Positions 1 to 6,867 of a stretch of 11,743 bases of DNA are shown piece by piece. Position 1 is the stretch's first letter. Every line of letters begins with the position of its first letter. Under the pieces are notes generated by a model. That model saw only the letters and a program-made list of their open reading frames with translations. It ran no database searches and was not told the DNA's origin. Origin of the DNA: Chrysochromulina tobinii (Eukaryota > Haptophyta > Prymnesiales > Chrysochromulinaceae); the NCBI GenBank assembly GCA_001275005.1, contig JWZX01001213.1:1-11743 (forward strand), written 5' to 3'. The position numbers and the translations under genes are program-made.

Positions 1-884
1 CCGACCCGACGCCTGTGCAGCTCGCCGCGCTGCGTCCCGGAGACACTCTCCTCATCGCACCGCCGCGTTCGAAGACCGACCAATTCGGAGAGATTCACTC
101 CCCCTTTCCGTCCGCGATCGCCTACTCCCACGACCCGAACAGCGCTGGTTACATCATACAGCAAATCGAGCTTTTGCGCCCGCTGCGCGGCCGCAGCCGA
201 GAGAGCACGCCGCTATTTGCTGATGAGACCGGGCTGCCGTACACGCACAACGCAATGGACACGCTCCTGCACGCCGCCCTGGTGCGGCTCTACGGCGAGC
301 AGGTCGCGTCGTGCTACTCCTGGCACTCGCTGCGCTCCGGCCTCGCCACCGCCCTCAAAGCCGCTGGCTGCGAAGACAGCGTCATCCAAATGATATGTCG
401 ATGGGCAAACCCTGAATCGCTCAAAGTGTACGCTCGACACGGCACGTCACTACACATCAACTGGGTGGATCGCGCCGAAAAAGCCGTCATCGACGCCATC
501 TTGTCATCCAGCGTGCCAAAAGTGTGCAACAGCGAAGGCAACATAGCCCTGCAACACCACTTTGGTGGCACCGTCCCAGCGCGTGCTCGGCACGTGCTCG
601 ACAATGCCGACAGAGACGCGGGCGACGCAACGGCAGCGCCTCCGGCGCCCCCTGATGCCTCGCCACTAACCCGCACCAACGCCGTCGGGCGCCGGGTGCG
701 AGTGCCTGCCACTTGCTGGCCGACCTATACATGCACCGAGCACGCAGGATCAGGCTGGACAGCTCACATCCTATCTCTGCAACGAGCAAACGCTGTAACC
801 CTGCGCTTCGCCGAAGCTACGGACGACCGCGGCCTGCCATTTGCAGATGTCCAGCTCGACCTGGGAGCCCTGATCCCCTTCTGA
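1..884 (+). CDS. Tyrosine recombinase of a mobile element, 5'-truncated by the window
   Basis: This is the C-terminal part of a tyrosine recombinase, which cuts and rejoins DNA through a phosphotyrosine intermediate. The frame is open to the left edge (first full codon at base 3), so the N-terminus and first catalytic arginine lie outside. Visible catalytic features are a beta-hairpin lysine in SKTDQ (about 69-83), the HSLR box (His 324-326, Arg 333-335), a tryptophan in the His/Trp position (402-404) and the nucleophile tyrosine in KVYARHG (429-431). The Arg-to-Tyr spacing of 32 residues and Trp-to-Tyr spacing of 9 are normal for the family. After a low-complexity Ala/Pro linker (about 610-690) comes a separate end domain at about 690-881 (WPTYTC, GSGWTA, DRGLPF). 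I read it as a small beta-barrel, perhaps SH3- or Tudor-like. The recombinase class is secure. Whether the element is DIRS/Ngaro-like, Crypton-like or another type cannot be decided. Confidence 0.85.
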   Translation, partial: DPTPVQLAALRPGDTLLIAPPRSKTDQFGEIHSPFPSAIAYSHDPNSAGYIIQQIELLRPLRGRSRESTPLFADETGLPYTHNAMDTLLHAALVRLYGEQVASCYSWHSLRSGLATALKAAGCEDSVIQMICRWANPESLKVYARHGTSLHINWVDRAEKAVIDAILSSSVPKVCNSEGNIALQHHFGGTVPARARHVLDNADRDAGDATAAPPAPPDASPLTRTNAVGRRVRVPATCWPTYTCTEHAGSGWTAHILSLQRANAVTLRFAEATDDRGLPFADVQLDLGALIPF

Positions 885-1168
885 TCTCAGATTCACGTCA
901 CAGACGGACCGTCACCGTCACAACCTCCGTCACAAACCTCCGTCATACCTCCGTCACAAAGGCAGCCGCCATGAAACGCCAAGAGCGCTGAGAAAGGCTG
1001 CCCCGACGACGGAACTACAATCAACAGATCTCAAATTCACGTCACCGACGACCGTCACCGTCAAAACCTCCGTCACAAACCTCCGTCTTACCTCCGTCAC
1101 CAGGCAGCCGCCATGAAACGCCAAGAGCGCTGAGAATGGCTGCCCCGACGACGGAACTCCAATCAACA
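883..1168 (+). repeat. Two-copy tandem direct repeat of about 143 bp, rich in CGTCA
   Basis: Unit 1 is 883-1026 (144 bp) and unit 2 is 1027-1168 (142 bp). Both begin GATCTCA and end CAATCAACA, and they differ by only a few substitutions and small indels. Each unit contains a shorter internal repeat of about 13 bp built on ACCTCCGTCA, three times in a row. The word CGTCA (TGACG on the other strand) occurs six times in unit 1 (starting 896, 910, 916, 928, 941, 952) and five times in unit 2 (1040, 1053, 1059, 1071, 1095). Both units carry TCACGTCA (893-900 and 1037-1044). Each also has a six-codon mini-ORF, MKRQER, after GCCGCC (971-991 and 1113-1133). The block lies 185-470 bases upstream of the GH127 start. 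Confidence 0.95.
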
Positions 1169-1352
1169 CCACCCACCCGCCCTTTGGGATTCTAACCAAT
1201 GACCGCACGACGCCGCCCACAACCGCCAACAGCAACAACGCCGTCTCTCGGCGCATCACACCACCTGGGACTCAGAGCCGGCCCCTGGCCGTCTCTGTGG
1301 GGGGCTGCTTATTAATAACCATCCCTTTGAGTGTGATGCACAGAGAAGACTA
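1169..1352 (+). promoter_or_regulatory. Presumed promoter and leader of the GH127 gene
   Basis: This stretch between the repeat block and the GH127 start has no convincing ORF. The perfect 10-base palindrome TTATTAATAA at 1309-1318 is a conspicuous AT-rich spot in GC-rich surroundings, ending 34 bases before the ATG. It could serve as a TATA-like element, but that close to the ATG it would leave almost no leader. The role is inferred from position only. Confidence 0.35.
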
Positions 1353-3518
1353 ATGGTGGCTTACCCTTTGCAATGCTTGCTGTTGCCCGTTATCATCGCC
1401 TCCGGCGCGCCAGCTGGCAGCCCTCACGATCACCATCACCATTTGCACACACTGCCGACGCCGCTACCACGCCACGCCTTCGATCCCAGTGCGGCGGTGC
1501 AGCCATTTGGGCTCTCAGAGATTCGCCTCTTGCCCAATTCGGCTTTCGCTGAAGCGCAGGATCTGAATACAGAATACTTGCGCCAGCTCGATATTGACCG
1601 GCTTCTCCATTCATTCCGTACCCAAGCTGGCCTCACCAATCCAGCCCCGCCATATGGCGGCTGGGAATCTCCATCGTACCAGTGGGGCCTGGTCAACGGC
1701 CACTTTGTAGGTCACTATTTGAGCGCACTCGCCTTCGCCACCGCCGTCGGCAACGAGGATTTGCGTAGGAAGGGCACGCAGCTGGTGGCTGGCCTCGCGG
1801 CATGCCAGGACGCCATCGCAAAGGCCAACCCGGACAGGGTGGGCTGGCTCTCGGCGTACCCGATCGATCATATTGAGCGGCTAGAGGCCCACAATCTCAC
1901 GCAAGTGTGGGCACCGTACTACACGCTGCATAAGATCATGGCCGGGCTGTACGACCACTACATGCTCACGGCCAAGCTGAGCGAGCCGGGCAATGATCAG
2001 GCACTCGCAGTCCTCGTGCAGATGGCCAACTACATCTCATCGCGCATCACCAAACTGATCGCCGCGAAGGGCGCCGCTTGGTGGCAATGGTGCCTCGATG
2101 TCGAGTTCGGCGGCATGAACGAGCTCGCGTACAACTTGTTCTCCCTCACCAAAGATCCGCGCCACGCGCAGCTCGCCGCCCTCTTCAGCCCGGACAACTT
2201 CCTCAACCCACTCGCAGACGGCACCCAAGATCCCCTCGATGGACTGCATGCAAACCAGCACCTGCCCATCATCGTCGGTGCGGCGCGGGGCTTCGAAGTG
2301 ATGGGCAACAAGACCCTCGGCACGATCACGCACAACTTTGGCTGCCTTCTGAGCTCACGCTACGAGTACAGCACCGGCGGCTCGAGTGACAACGAGTACT
2401 GGGGAAACCCTCGAGAGCTCGGCACCTCGATCCACACGGACTTCGACAGCGTCACGCACGCGCCGATGAACTCGGATGGCTATCATACGCAAGAGACGTG
2501 CACGACGTACAACTCGCTCAAGATCTCGCGCTACCTGTTCACATGGGCGCCGACGGCCGCGCTCGCCGATGCGTTCGAGGCGAAGCTCCTCAACGGCATC
2601 CTTGGCGTCCAGCAGCCTGGCGTCGTTGGATCCCTGTCGTACATGACGCCACTCGGGAGGGGCGTGAACCGCAATCGCTGGGACTGGTATGGCTTCGGCA
2701 ACGCAAACAGCTCCTTTTGGTGCTGCTACGGCACCACCGTCGAGCAGTTTGCGAAGCTCGGCGACTCCATCTACTTCACTGAGGGCATTGAGCAACTGTG
2801 GGTGGCACAATACATACCCTCGACCCTCTCGTGGGCAGCCAAGGGATTGAGTGTCGTGATGACGTCGAGCCTCGCTATGGCCCTGCCCACCCAACGCGGC
2901 GCGCGTGCTGAGCCCTACACGGCCACGCTGACCGTCAACATCACGCTCTCCTCGTTCCTCTCTCGTGGGCCCGGCCCTCTGCCTGCTCTCGACCTGCGCG
3001 TACGTGTACCCGGCTGGGCCGCGAGGGAGAGCGCCGTGCGTGTCCGACGCCGCAACTCGAGCATGAGTGAGCACACGCCAGCCAATGGCACCTTCTTTGC
3101 TGTCCCCACTCCCGAATTGGGTTGGCTCGTTGGCGACGTCGTCGAGCTCACCCTCGGCATGGTGCCACGCCTCACCCCCATCAATGATGTGCGGCCCGAG
3201 TTCGCGTCAGTTTCGTCCATCATGCTCGGGCCACTTGTGCTCACGGGCATCACGAACGAGACGGACGAGCTCCGCGCAGATCCCGCGCGAGTGGCCGAAT
3301 GGGTGGCGCCGGAAAAGATCCAGCGGACACGCTGTGCCGGCCGCGCACACTGGAAAATTTGGGACGGGGAGCGCTGTGGCGATGCCCAAGAGGACGCGAC
3401 CACCGATGGCATGCAGCTGGTCGCCCACGGCAAGAATCGTAACTACACGTTGCTTCCACTGGCACGCGTCGCTCTCCTTAATTACACGGCGTACTTCAAT
3501 GTGACGAAACCTGTATGA
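1353..3518 (+). CDS. Secreted GH127 (DUF1680) beta-L-arabinofuranosidase-like glycoside hydrolase
   Basis: This is a 721-residue protein of the GH127/DUF1680 family, whose characterised members release L-arabinofuranose from beta-linked arabinosides using a zinc-bound cysteine nucleophile. Residues 1 to about 20 form a hydrophobic signal peptide, so it should act in the secretory pathway or outside the cell. A His-rich HDHHHHLH run follows (25-32). The alpha-barrel domain spans about 55-490 and contains the active-site set: Glu348 in DNEYW as likely acid/base, Glu381 and Cys383 in QETCTTYN, and Cys457-Cys458 in SFWCCYGTT. By analogy with Bifidobacterium HypBA1, Cys457 is the nucleophile. Beta-sandwich domains fill the C-terminal third. 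The FWCCYG and KLGDSIYF stretches resemble plant DUF1680 proteins more than HypBA1. There are ten N-X-S/T sequons (for example N181, N452, N529, N710), in keeping with a glycosylated secretory protein. The loop between Glu348 and Glu381 appears longer than usual. Substrate is not shown by the sequence. Confidence 0.92.
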   Translation: MVAYPLQCLLLPVIIASGAPAGSPHDHHHHLHTLPTPLPRHAFDPSAAVQPFGLSEIRLLPNSAFAEAQDLNTEYLRQLDIDRLLHSFRTQAGLTNPAPPYGGWESPSYQWGLVNGHFVGHYLSALAFATAVGNEDLRRKGTQLVAGLAACQDAIAKANPDRVGWLSAYPIDHIERLEAHNLTQVWAPYYTLHKIMAGLYDHYMLTAKLSEPGNDQALAVLVQMANYISSRITKLIAAKGAAWWQWCLDVEFGGMNELAYNLFSLTKDPRHAQLAALFSPDNFLNPLADGTQDPLDGLHANQHLPIIVGAARGFEVMGNKTLGTITHNFGCLLSSRYEYSTGGSSDNEYWGNPRELGTSIHTDFDSVTHAPMNSDGYHTQETCTTYNSLKISRYLFTWAPTAALADAFEAKLLNGILGVQQPGVVGSLSYMTPLGRGVNRNRWDWYGFGNANSSFWCCYGTTVEQFAKLGDSIYFTEGIEQLWVAQYIPSTLSWAAKGLSVVMTSSLAMALPTQRGARAEPYTATLTVNITLSSFLSRGPGPLPALDLRVRVPGWAARESAVRVRRRNSSMSEHTPANGTFFAVPTPELGWLVGDVVELTLGMVPRLTPINDVRPEFASVSSIMLGPLVLTGITNETDELRADPARVAEWVAPEKIQRTRCAGRAHWKIWDGERCGDAQEDATTDGMQLVAHGKNRNYTLLPLARVALLNYTAYFNVTKPV

Positions 3519-3777
3519 GTTCGGCCGACTCTGTGACTGTGATCTTGTCGTGAGGCATAATTTCCTTAATTTGGTCCGCAGGTCATGTCGGCACCACGGT
3601 AGTGCCAGTGGTAGGGGGCGCACGAAGCCCACGGGCACGCGCGACCGGCCACGGCCGCGGCGGCGGGGTGTGGTACCTCGCCTACTCGACTGTATTAACG
3701 ACTCCAAAACCGCACCGCAGCGCGCCGTACAGTCTACATGTGTACGGCTACAAGTTACTAGTAAGTGAGTGCTTTGC
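3519..3777. other. Convergent 3' spacer between the GH127 and CheR-like genes
   Basis: These 259 bases separate two convergent stop codons (TGA at 3516-3518 on plus, TGA at 3778-3780 on minus). They must hold both 3' untranslated regions. I see no recognisable polyadenylation signal, RNA gene or repeat. Confidence 0.6.
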
Positions 3778-5331
3778 TCATTTACCGCGCAAAATTGTGT
3801 GTAAGTTTGCGTCACGGCTCTTGATGCTCTTGCGGTTGCGCTTGGCCTTCGCCTTGCCCGTCAACATCTGCTTCGACCATCGCGCCGCGTACTCCGCGAG
3901 TGTGACCTTCTCCAGCTCCAACCGCCGCTTCTCGAATGCGTTAGCCTCCTCTTGTAGCCTCTCGAGTACTGGCGCTCCTGCCGCTCGGTGCGAGCAAGGC
4001 GAGGTCTGCAGAATCTCTGCAGAACGTGCGCTGAGCGCGGGTGCGGGCCCCGCTGCCGCAACAGCCTCTGCCACAAACCTCTCGGGCAGTCCGAGCGACG
4101 CGCGAAACTCTTGGAGGCAGCTTGCGTGTGCGAGCGCATTGGAAAACGTGGTGCCTCCTGGTAGGCGTGCTTTGTGCTCCTCGGCAGCGTCGGCGGTGAA
4201 GGCGGCGTCGTCGCTGGCCGCAGAGGTTCGACGCCATGCGTTCAGTCTCGCGTCTCCGAAGGGCTCGAGACCATGCTGCTCCTTGGAGCCCTGCGGCAGT
4301 GGGTCGGTCATGCCGAGCACGAGGATACCGCCAGGCGCGAGCCGTTGGACAATCTTGCCGAGCGCGACGCTCGCGTCCGCCCCGTTGCTGTAGAGAAAGA
4401 TCGAGTAGCGGCAAAGGACGAGATCAAACTGGGATGGCGCCGCGCCGGCACCGCAACAAACGTGCTCCGCCACGGCCGTCGTGTCCTCCACACCGAATGA
4501 GCAGCTGGCTCGGCCGCCATCGGAGAGTGTGAAACGCTTCGGCAGCAGCCCACCATCGAAGGAACCAGGGTCCGCAGTCGAAGGGGTAAGACAAGAATTC
4601 GGCATCGGCTGGTAGCGCCGGCCAGCCATAAATGGCTTTGCACAGCTTTTCGGTATAGTCGGCGCCCACTCCGGATTCATCGCGACCTCGTGGAAGAAGG
4701 CGTCGCGCAGCTCGATGGGCACGTTGGCGAGAGCGGCCTCGCTCCACTCGTACCGGAGGTCCTGCACGGTTTTCACGATCGTAGCGTCGCGGTCGGTGCC
4801 ATAGCCGACGAATTCGGGCGCATGCTCGCCAAAGGTCGGCGCGACCCACTTCTGGTAGACCATGCGCGCCGTGAAGAGCTCCTCGCCGCTCGAACAACCG
4901 CAGCTCCAGACGCGTAGGCGTGCGGCCGAAGAAGCGGACGTGTCATTCTGGCGGAGGGTGGACCTTGCTGCTGCGAAGAGCGCCCGGTTGGCAATCAGAC
5001 CATCCCACAGACCCGCCCCATCTCGGAAGAAGGCAGTGTTGTGGATCCACGCCCGCTGCGTGATGTTGAACGTCGAGCTGCCCGTCGGAGAGACGTACCT
5101 TCGCACAGCGCTCGACGACACCGGTCGCGTCGTCGCCGGTTGCGGAGTGGCTATTGACGCTGCTGTCCCTTTCAAGATACCGCCCTGCACTTCTGGCAGC
5201 AGCGTCGGTGAGCGTGATGGCTGCGACAGCAGCAGCTGTAGCCTCTGCTTTGGCTTCGGCGGCGTGGCTGGCGTCTTTGTTTTGGTTGATGACGACGAAT
5301 TGGGCGGTGAGCTGATGGATAGGTCCAGCAT
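3778..5331 (-). CDS. CheR-type SAM-dependent methyltransferase, eukaryotic
   Basis: This 517-residue protein has the architecture of bacterial CheR, which transfers methyl from SAM to glutamate side chains of chemoreceptors. The Ser/Pro/Thr-rich N-terminus (1-75) looks disordered. HNTAFFRDG at 97-105 matches the CheR substrate-side signature T-x-FFR. SAM-binding motif I is VWSCGCSSGEE (141-151). GYGTDRD (176-182) supplies the acidic ribose-binding residue. FDLVLCRYSIFLY (302-314) matches the CheR motif FDLIxCRNVxxY with Asn replaced by Ser, and LAPGGILVLG (331-340) is the following strand. A long insertion, about 220-295, separates these motifs. The C-terminus is a charged helix (about 453-500) ending in a Lys/Arg-rich tail. 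The ATG at 5331 is used because the frame upstream has only a TTG before a TAG at 5362-5364. No CheB or chemoreceptor is nearby, so the substrate is unknown. The gene is divergent from the coiled-coil gene at 5591. Confidence 0.85.
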   Translation of the reverse strand: MLDLSISSPPNSSSSTKTKTPATPPKPKQRLQLLLSQPSRSPTLLPEVQGGILKGTAASIATPQPATTRPVSSSAVRRYVSPTGSSTFNITQRAWIHNTAFFRDGAGLWDGLIANRALFAAARSTLRQNDTSASSAARLRVWSCGCSSGEELFTARMVYQKWVAPTFGEHAPEFVGYGTDRDATIVKTVQDLRYEWSEAALANVPIELRDAFFHEVAMNPEWAPTIPKSCAKPFMAGRRYQPMPNSCLTPSTADPGSFDGGLLPKRFTLSDGGRASCSFGVEDTTAVAEHVCCGAGAAPSQFDLVLCRYSIFLYSNGADASVALGKIVQRLAPGGILVLGMTDPLPQGSKEQHGLEPFGDARLNAWRRTSAASDDAAFTADAAEEHKARLPGGTTFSNALAHASCLQEFRASLGLPERFVAEAVAAAGPAPALSARSAEILQTSPCSHRAAGAPVLERLQEEANAFEKRRLELEKVTLAEYAARWSKQMLTGKAKAKRNRKSIKSRDANLHTILRGK

Positions 5332-5590
5332 TGGGCCTCCTGCCTCGCGCAACGCGACGACCTACAGAGTCCCAAATATGGACGTTTGAACTCGGTGAAA
5401 CAGATCCTCAATTTCGAAACCAAACAAACACTCTCCACCAAGGGACACCAAACAGAAATCCACTGTTGCAGGGTCCTATTTTTGCGAAAAACGTATGTAG
5501 GGGAGTGACGGGAGCGAGCCGGACATCGCGGTAAGTGCGAAGTGCGACGACTTCGCGAAAACGATTTTGGCCTCAGGACTCCTCGGAGGC
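5332..5590. promoter_or_regulatory. Bidirectional promoter of the CheR-like and coiled-coil genes
   Basis: These 259 bases separate two divergent ATGs (5331 on minus, 5591 on plus), so both promoters must lie here unless they overlap coding sequence. TTTGCGAAAAAC at 5481-5492 recurs exactly upstream of the DUF1275-PDZ gene. The palindrome TTTCGAAA at 5412-5419 lies about 80 bases before the CheR-like start. The region is less GC-rich than the flanking genes. Promoter function is inferred from layout. Confidence 0.6.
5531..5576 (+). other. Possible 46-base intron in the 5' leader of the coiled-coil gene
   Basis: GCG|GTAAGT at 5530/5531 is a consensus 5' splice site, and GGCCTCAG|GA at 5576/5577 is a fair 3' splice site. 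The 46 bases between would form a very short intron. It contains a perfect 6-bp inverted repeat, CGAAGT/ACTTCG, at 5538-5543 and 5550-5555. Joining the flanks reaches an in-frame TGA at 5506-5508 before any ATG, so no coding exon is gained and the intron would sit in the untranslated leader. A chance match is quite possible. Confidence 0.3.
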
Positions 5591-6601
5591 ATGAGCGCCC
5601 TTTCCATCGAGGTTCCTTCAACCGCAAACGCGGATGAACACGGGGCTTCCATGGCGTCGCCCAGCAAACCGAGCAAGGTCTACCGGGCCGATTACGGCCG
5701 GCTTTTGCAGGAGCAGGTTAACCATGAGAAGGGTGACGCCGAGCGTGCTGAGAAGCAGATAATGCAAATGAGGCTGGATGAGCTGCGTGAGTCCTTCAAG
5801 GAGCGCGGCCGCACGCTGCGCAATGAACGGCAGCGCGGCCAGGAGTTGATCAAGTCGAAGATTGACGAGTGCCGTCAGCAAGCCAAGGAATCTGGCGAAA
5901 ACGTGCGTATGCAGCGGGAGGTCTTTCGTGCAAAGCGGCAGAGCATGAGCCAGACATGGAAGAATCACGGTAATACGCTCTCCAAAGAACATGCAGATCT
6001 CAAGGCAAAGATGCGCGCCGCCACAGAAGCTCGTCTCGCAGAGGCGAGGGCAAGTGGCAGCGAGTTCAAGAGTGAGCTCAAGGAGCTGGTGAAAAACACC
6101 GACGACTCGCACTATCACTACAAATGCGACCTCGCCGGCCGCGTTAAGGCGGCGACGTCGAAGCACGTGACGCGTGCATCAAAGCAAGACTTCCTCATGG
6201 ACACATGGGACAAGGCGGACCTGCTGCGGGAGCAGATGACAAGGCTGCGGCAGCAGCGCTTGCGACAGGAGCAAGAGTACCTTGCTTACGCGATGATGAC
6301 CAAGGAGGACATGCGAAAGAAAAATCACGAGGCAGCTGACAAGCTGGAGGCCGACCTGCGCGAGCGCTCGACAAATCTTCGCAGGGAAGAGAAAGAAATG
6401 AAGGACGCAGTCGCAGCAGCGAAAAAGAACTTCTTTGATGCAAAGAAGGCGCTACGCGAGCAAACCGAGACCAACAAGCTCGTGCCTGACGCAGAGCTCA
6501 CCGATGACGGGGAATCCCTTCGCGAATCGATTAGCGCGGCCTTTTCGCGCTTCTTTGGATATCGGCGGCGCGGCATAGGGACATCTCCGGTTGCAATATA
6601 A
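5591..6601 (+). CDS. Highly charged coiled-coil protein of unknown function
   Basis: I do not recognise this 336-residue protein. A short Ser/Pro-containing N-terminus (1-30) leads into an almost unbroken charged helix rich in Glu, Lys, Arg, Gln and Ala. It runs from about 38 to 168 and again from about 175 to 297, with a break at NTDDSHYHY (169-177). It resembles axonemal, basal-body or cytoskeletal coiled-coil proteins in composition only. The C-terminus ends with a short segment containing FSRFFGYRRRG (318-328). There is no signal peptide or membrane segment, so it is presumably cytoplasmic. The ATG at 5591 is the first in frame; a second at 5651 (MASPSKPSK) in context TTCCATGG is a possible alternative. 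The gene shares a divergent promoter region with the CheR-like methyltransferase. A role in motility or the cytoskeleton would be a guess. Confidence 0.8.
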   Translation: MSALSIEVPSTANADEHGASMASPSKPSKVYRADYGRLLQEQVNHEKGDAERAEKQIMQMRLDELRESFKERGRTLRNERQRGQELIKSKIDECRQQAKESGENVRMQREVFRAKRQSMSQTWKNHGNTLSKEHADLKAKMRAATEARLAEARASGSEFKSELKELVKNTDDSHYHYKCDLAGRVKAATSKHVTRASKQDFLMDTWDKADLLREQMTRLRQQRLRQEQEYLAYAMMTKEDMRKKNHEAADKLEADLRERSTNLRREEKEMKDAVAAAKKNFFDAKKALREQTETNKLVPDAELTDDGESLRESISAAFSRFFGYRRRGIGTSPVAI

Positions 6602-6790
6602 GCGATGCGATCAGACGGGAGGACGCGCAACAACTTAATGGCGCGAGTGCGCCCATGCACCACGGGCACCACCGTATGCGTATCCCGCATCCCGCCCCGC
6701 GCCGCCGCGGGCACCCGCGCTACGTTCCGCGATCCCGTCGTAGTACATGCATACTGCACGCGCGCGGTAATTTCAACCCGTCACGATCCG

Positions 6791-6867
6791 TTTAATGATT
6801 TAATGATTTAATGATAATTTAATGATTACAAACTAATATTCCAATTCAATTCAATTGCGATTACAAA
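6791..6867. repeat. AT-rich patch of short tandem repeats
   Basis: TTTAATGA occurs three times back to back (6791-6798, 6799-6806, 6807-6814) and once more after TAA (6818-6825). CAATT follows three times in tandem (6842-6856). The second repeat is flanked by two copies of GATTACAAA (6824-6832 and 6859-6867). This is a sharp AT-rich island in GC-rich sequence, about 190 bases after the stop of the coiled-coil gene. It could be slippage-derived, a replication or matrix-attachment-type element, or a transposon scar. Confidence 0.9.

Larger units (their letters stand above)
1..1168 (+). mobile_element. Right part of a tyrosine-recombinase element, boundaries uncertain
   Basis: The recombinase frame ends at 882-884, and a two-copy direct repeat starts at 883, overlapping the stop codon. 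A recombinase ORF running straight into repeats would fit the 3' end of an Ngaro/DIRS-type retroelement, where split direct repeats follow the recombinase. This is inference: no reverse transcriptase, RNase H or left-end repeat is visible, and the right boundary at 1168 is simply where the repeat stops. The recombinase frame is uninterrupted over 290 codons, so the insertion may be young. Confidence 0.4.

Noticed and set aside
1336-1358. ACAGAGAAGACTAATGG resembles the ACAGAGA region of U6 snRNA
   Set aside because: The rest of U6 (5' stem-loop and the following conserved bases) is missing on both sides, and the stretch overlaps the GH127 start codon.
2355-3074. 239-residue minus-strand ORF inside the GH127 gene
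   Set aside because: Its translation is Arg/Ala-rich with no domain, and it is a reading-frame shadow of a gene with clear catalytic motifs.
6706-6719. Perfect inverted repeat CGCGGG-CA-CCCGCG as a terminator-like hairpin
   Set aside because: A two-base loop is too tight for a stable RNA hairpin, no T-run follows, and bacterial-type terminators are not expected here.
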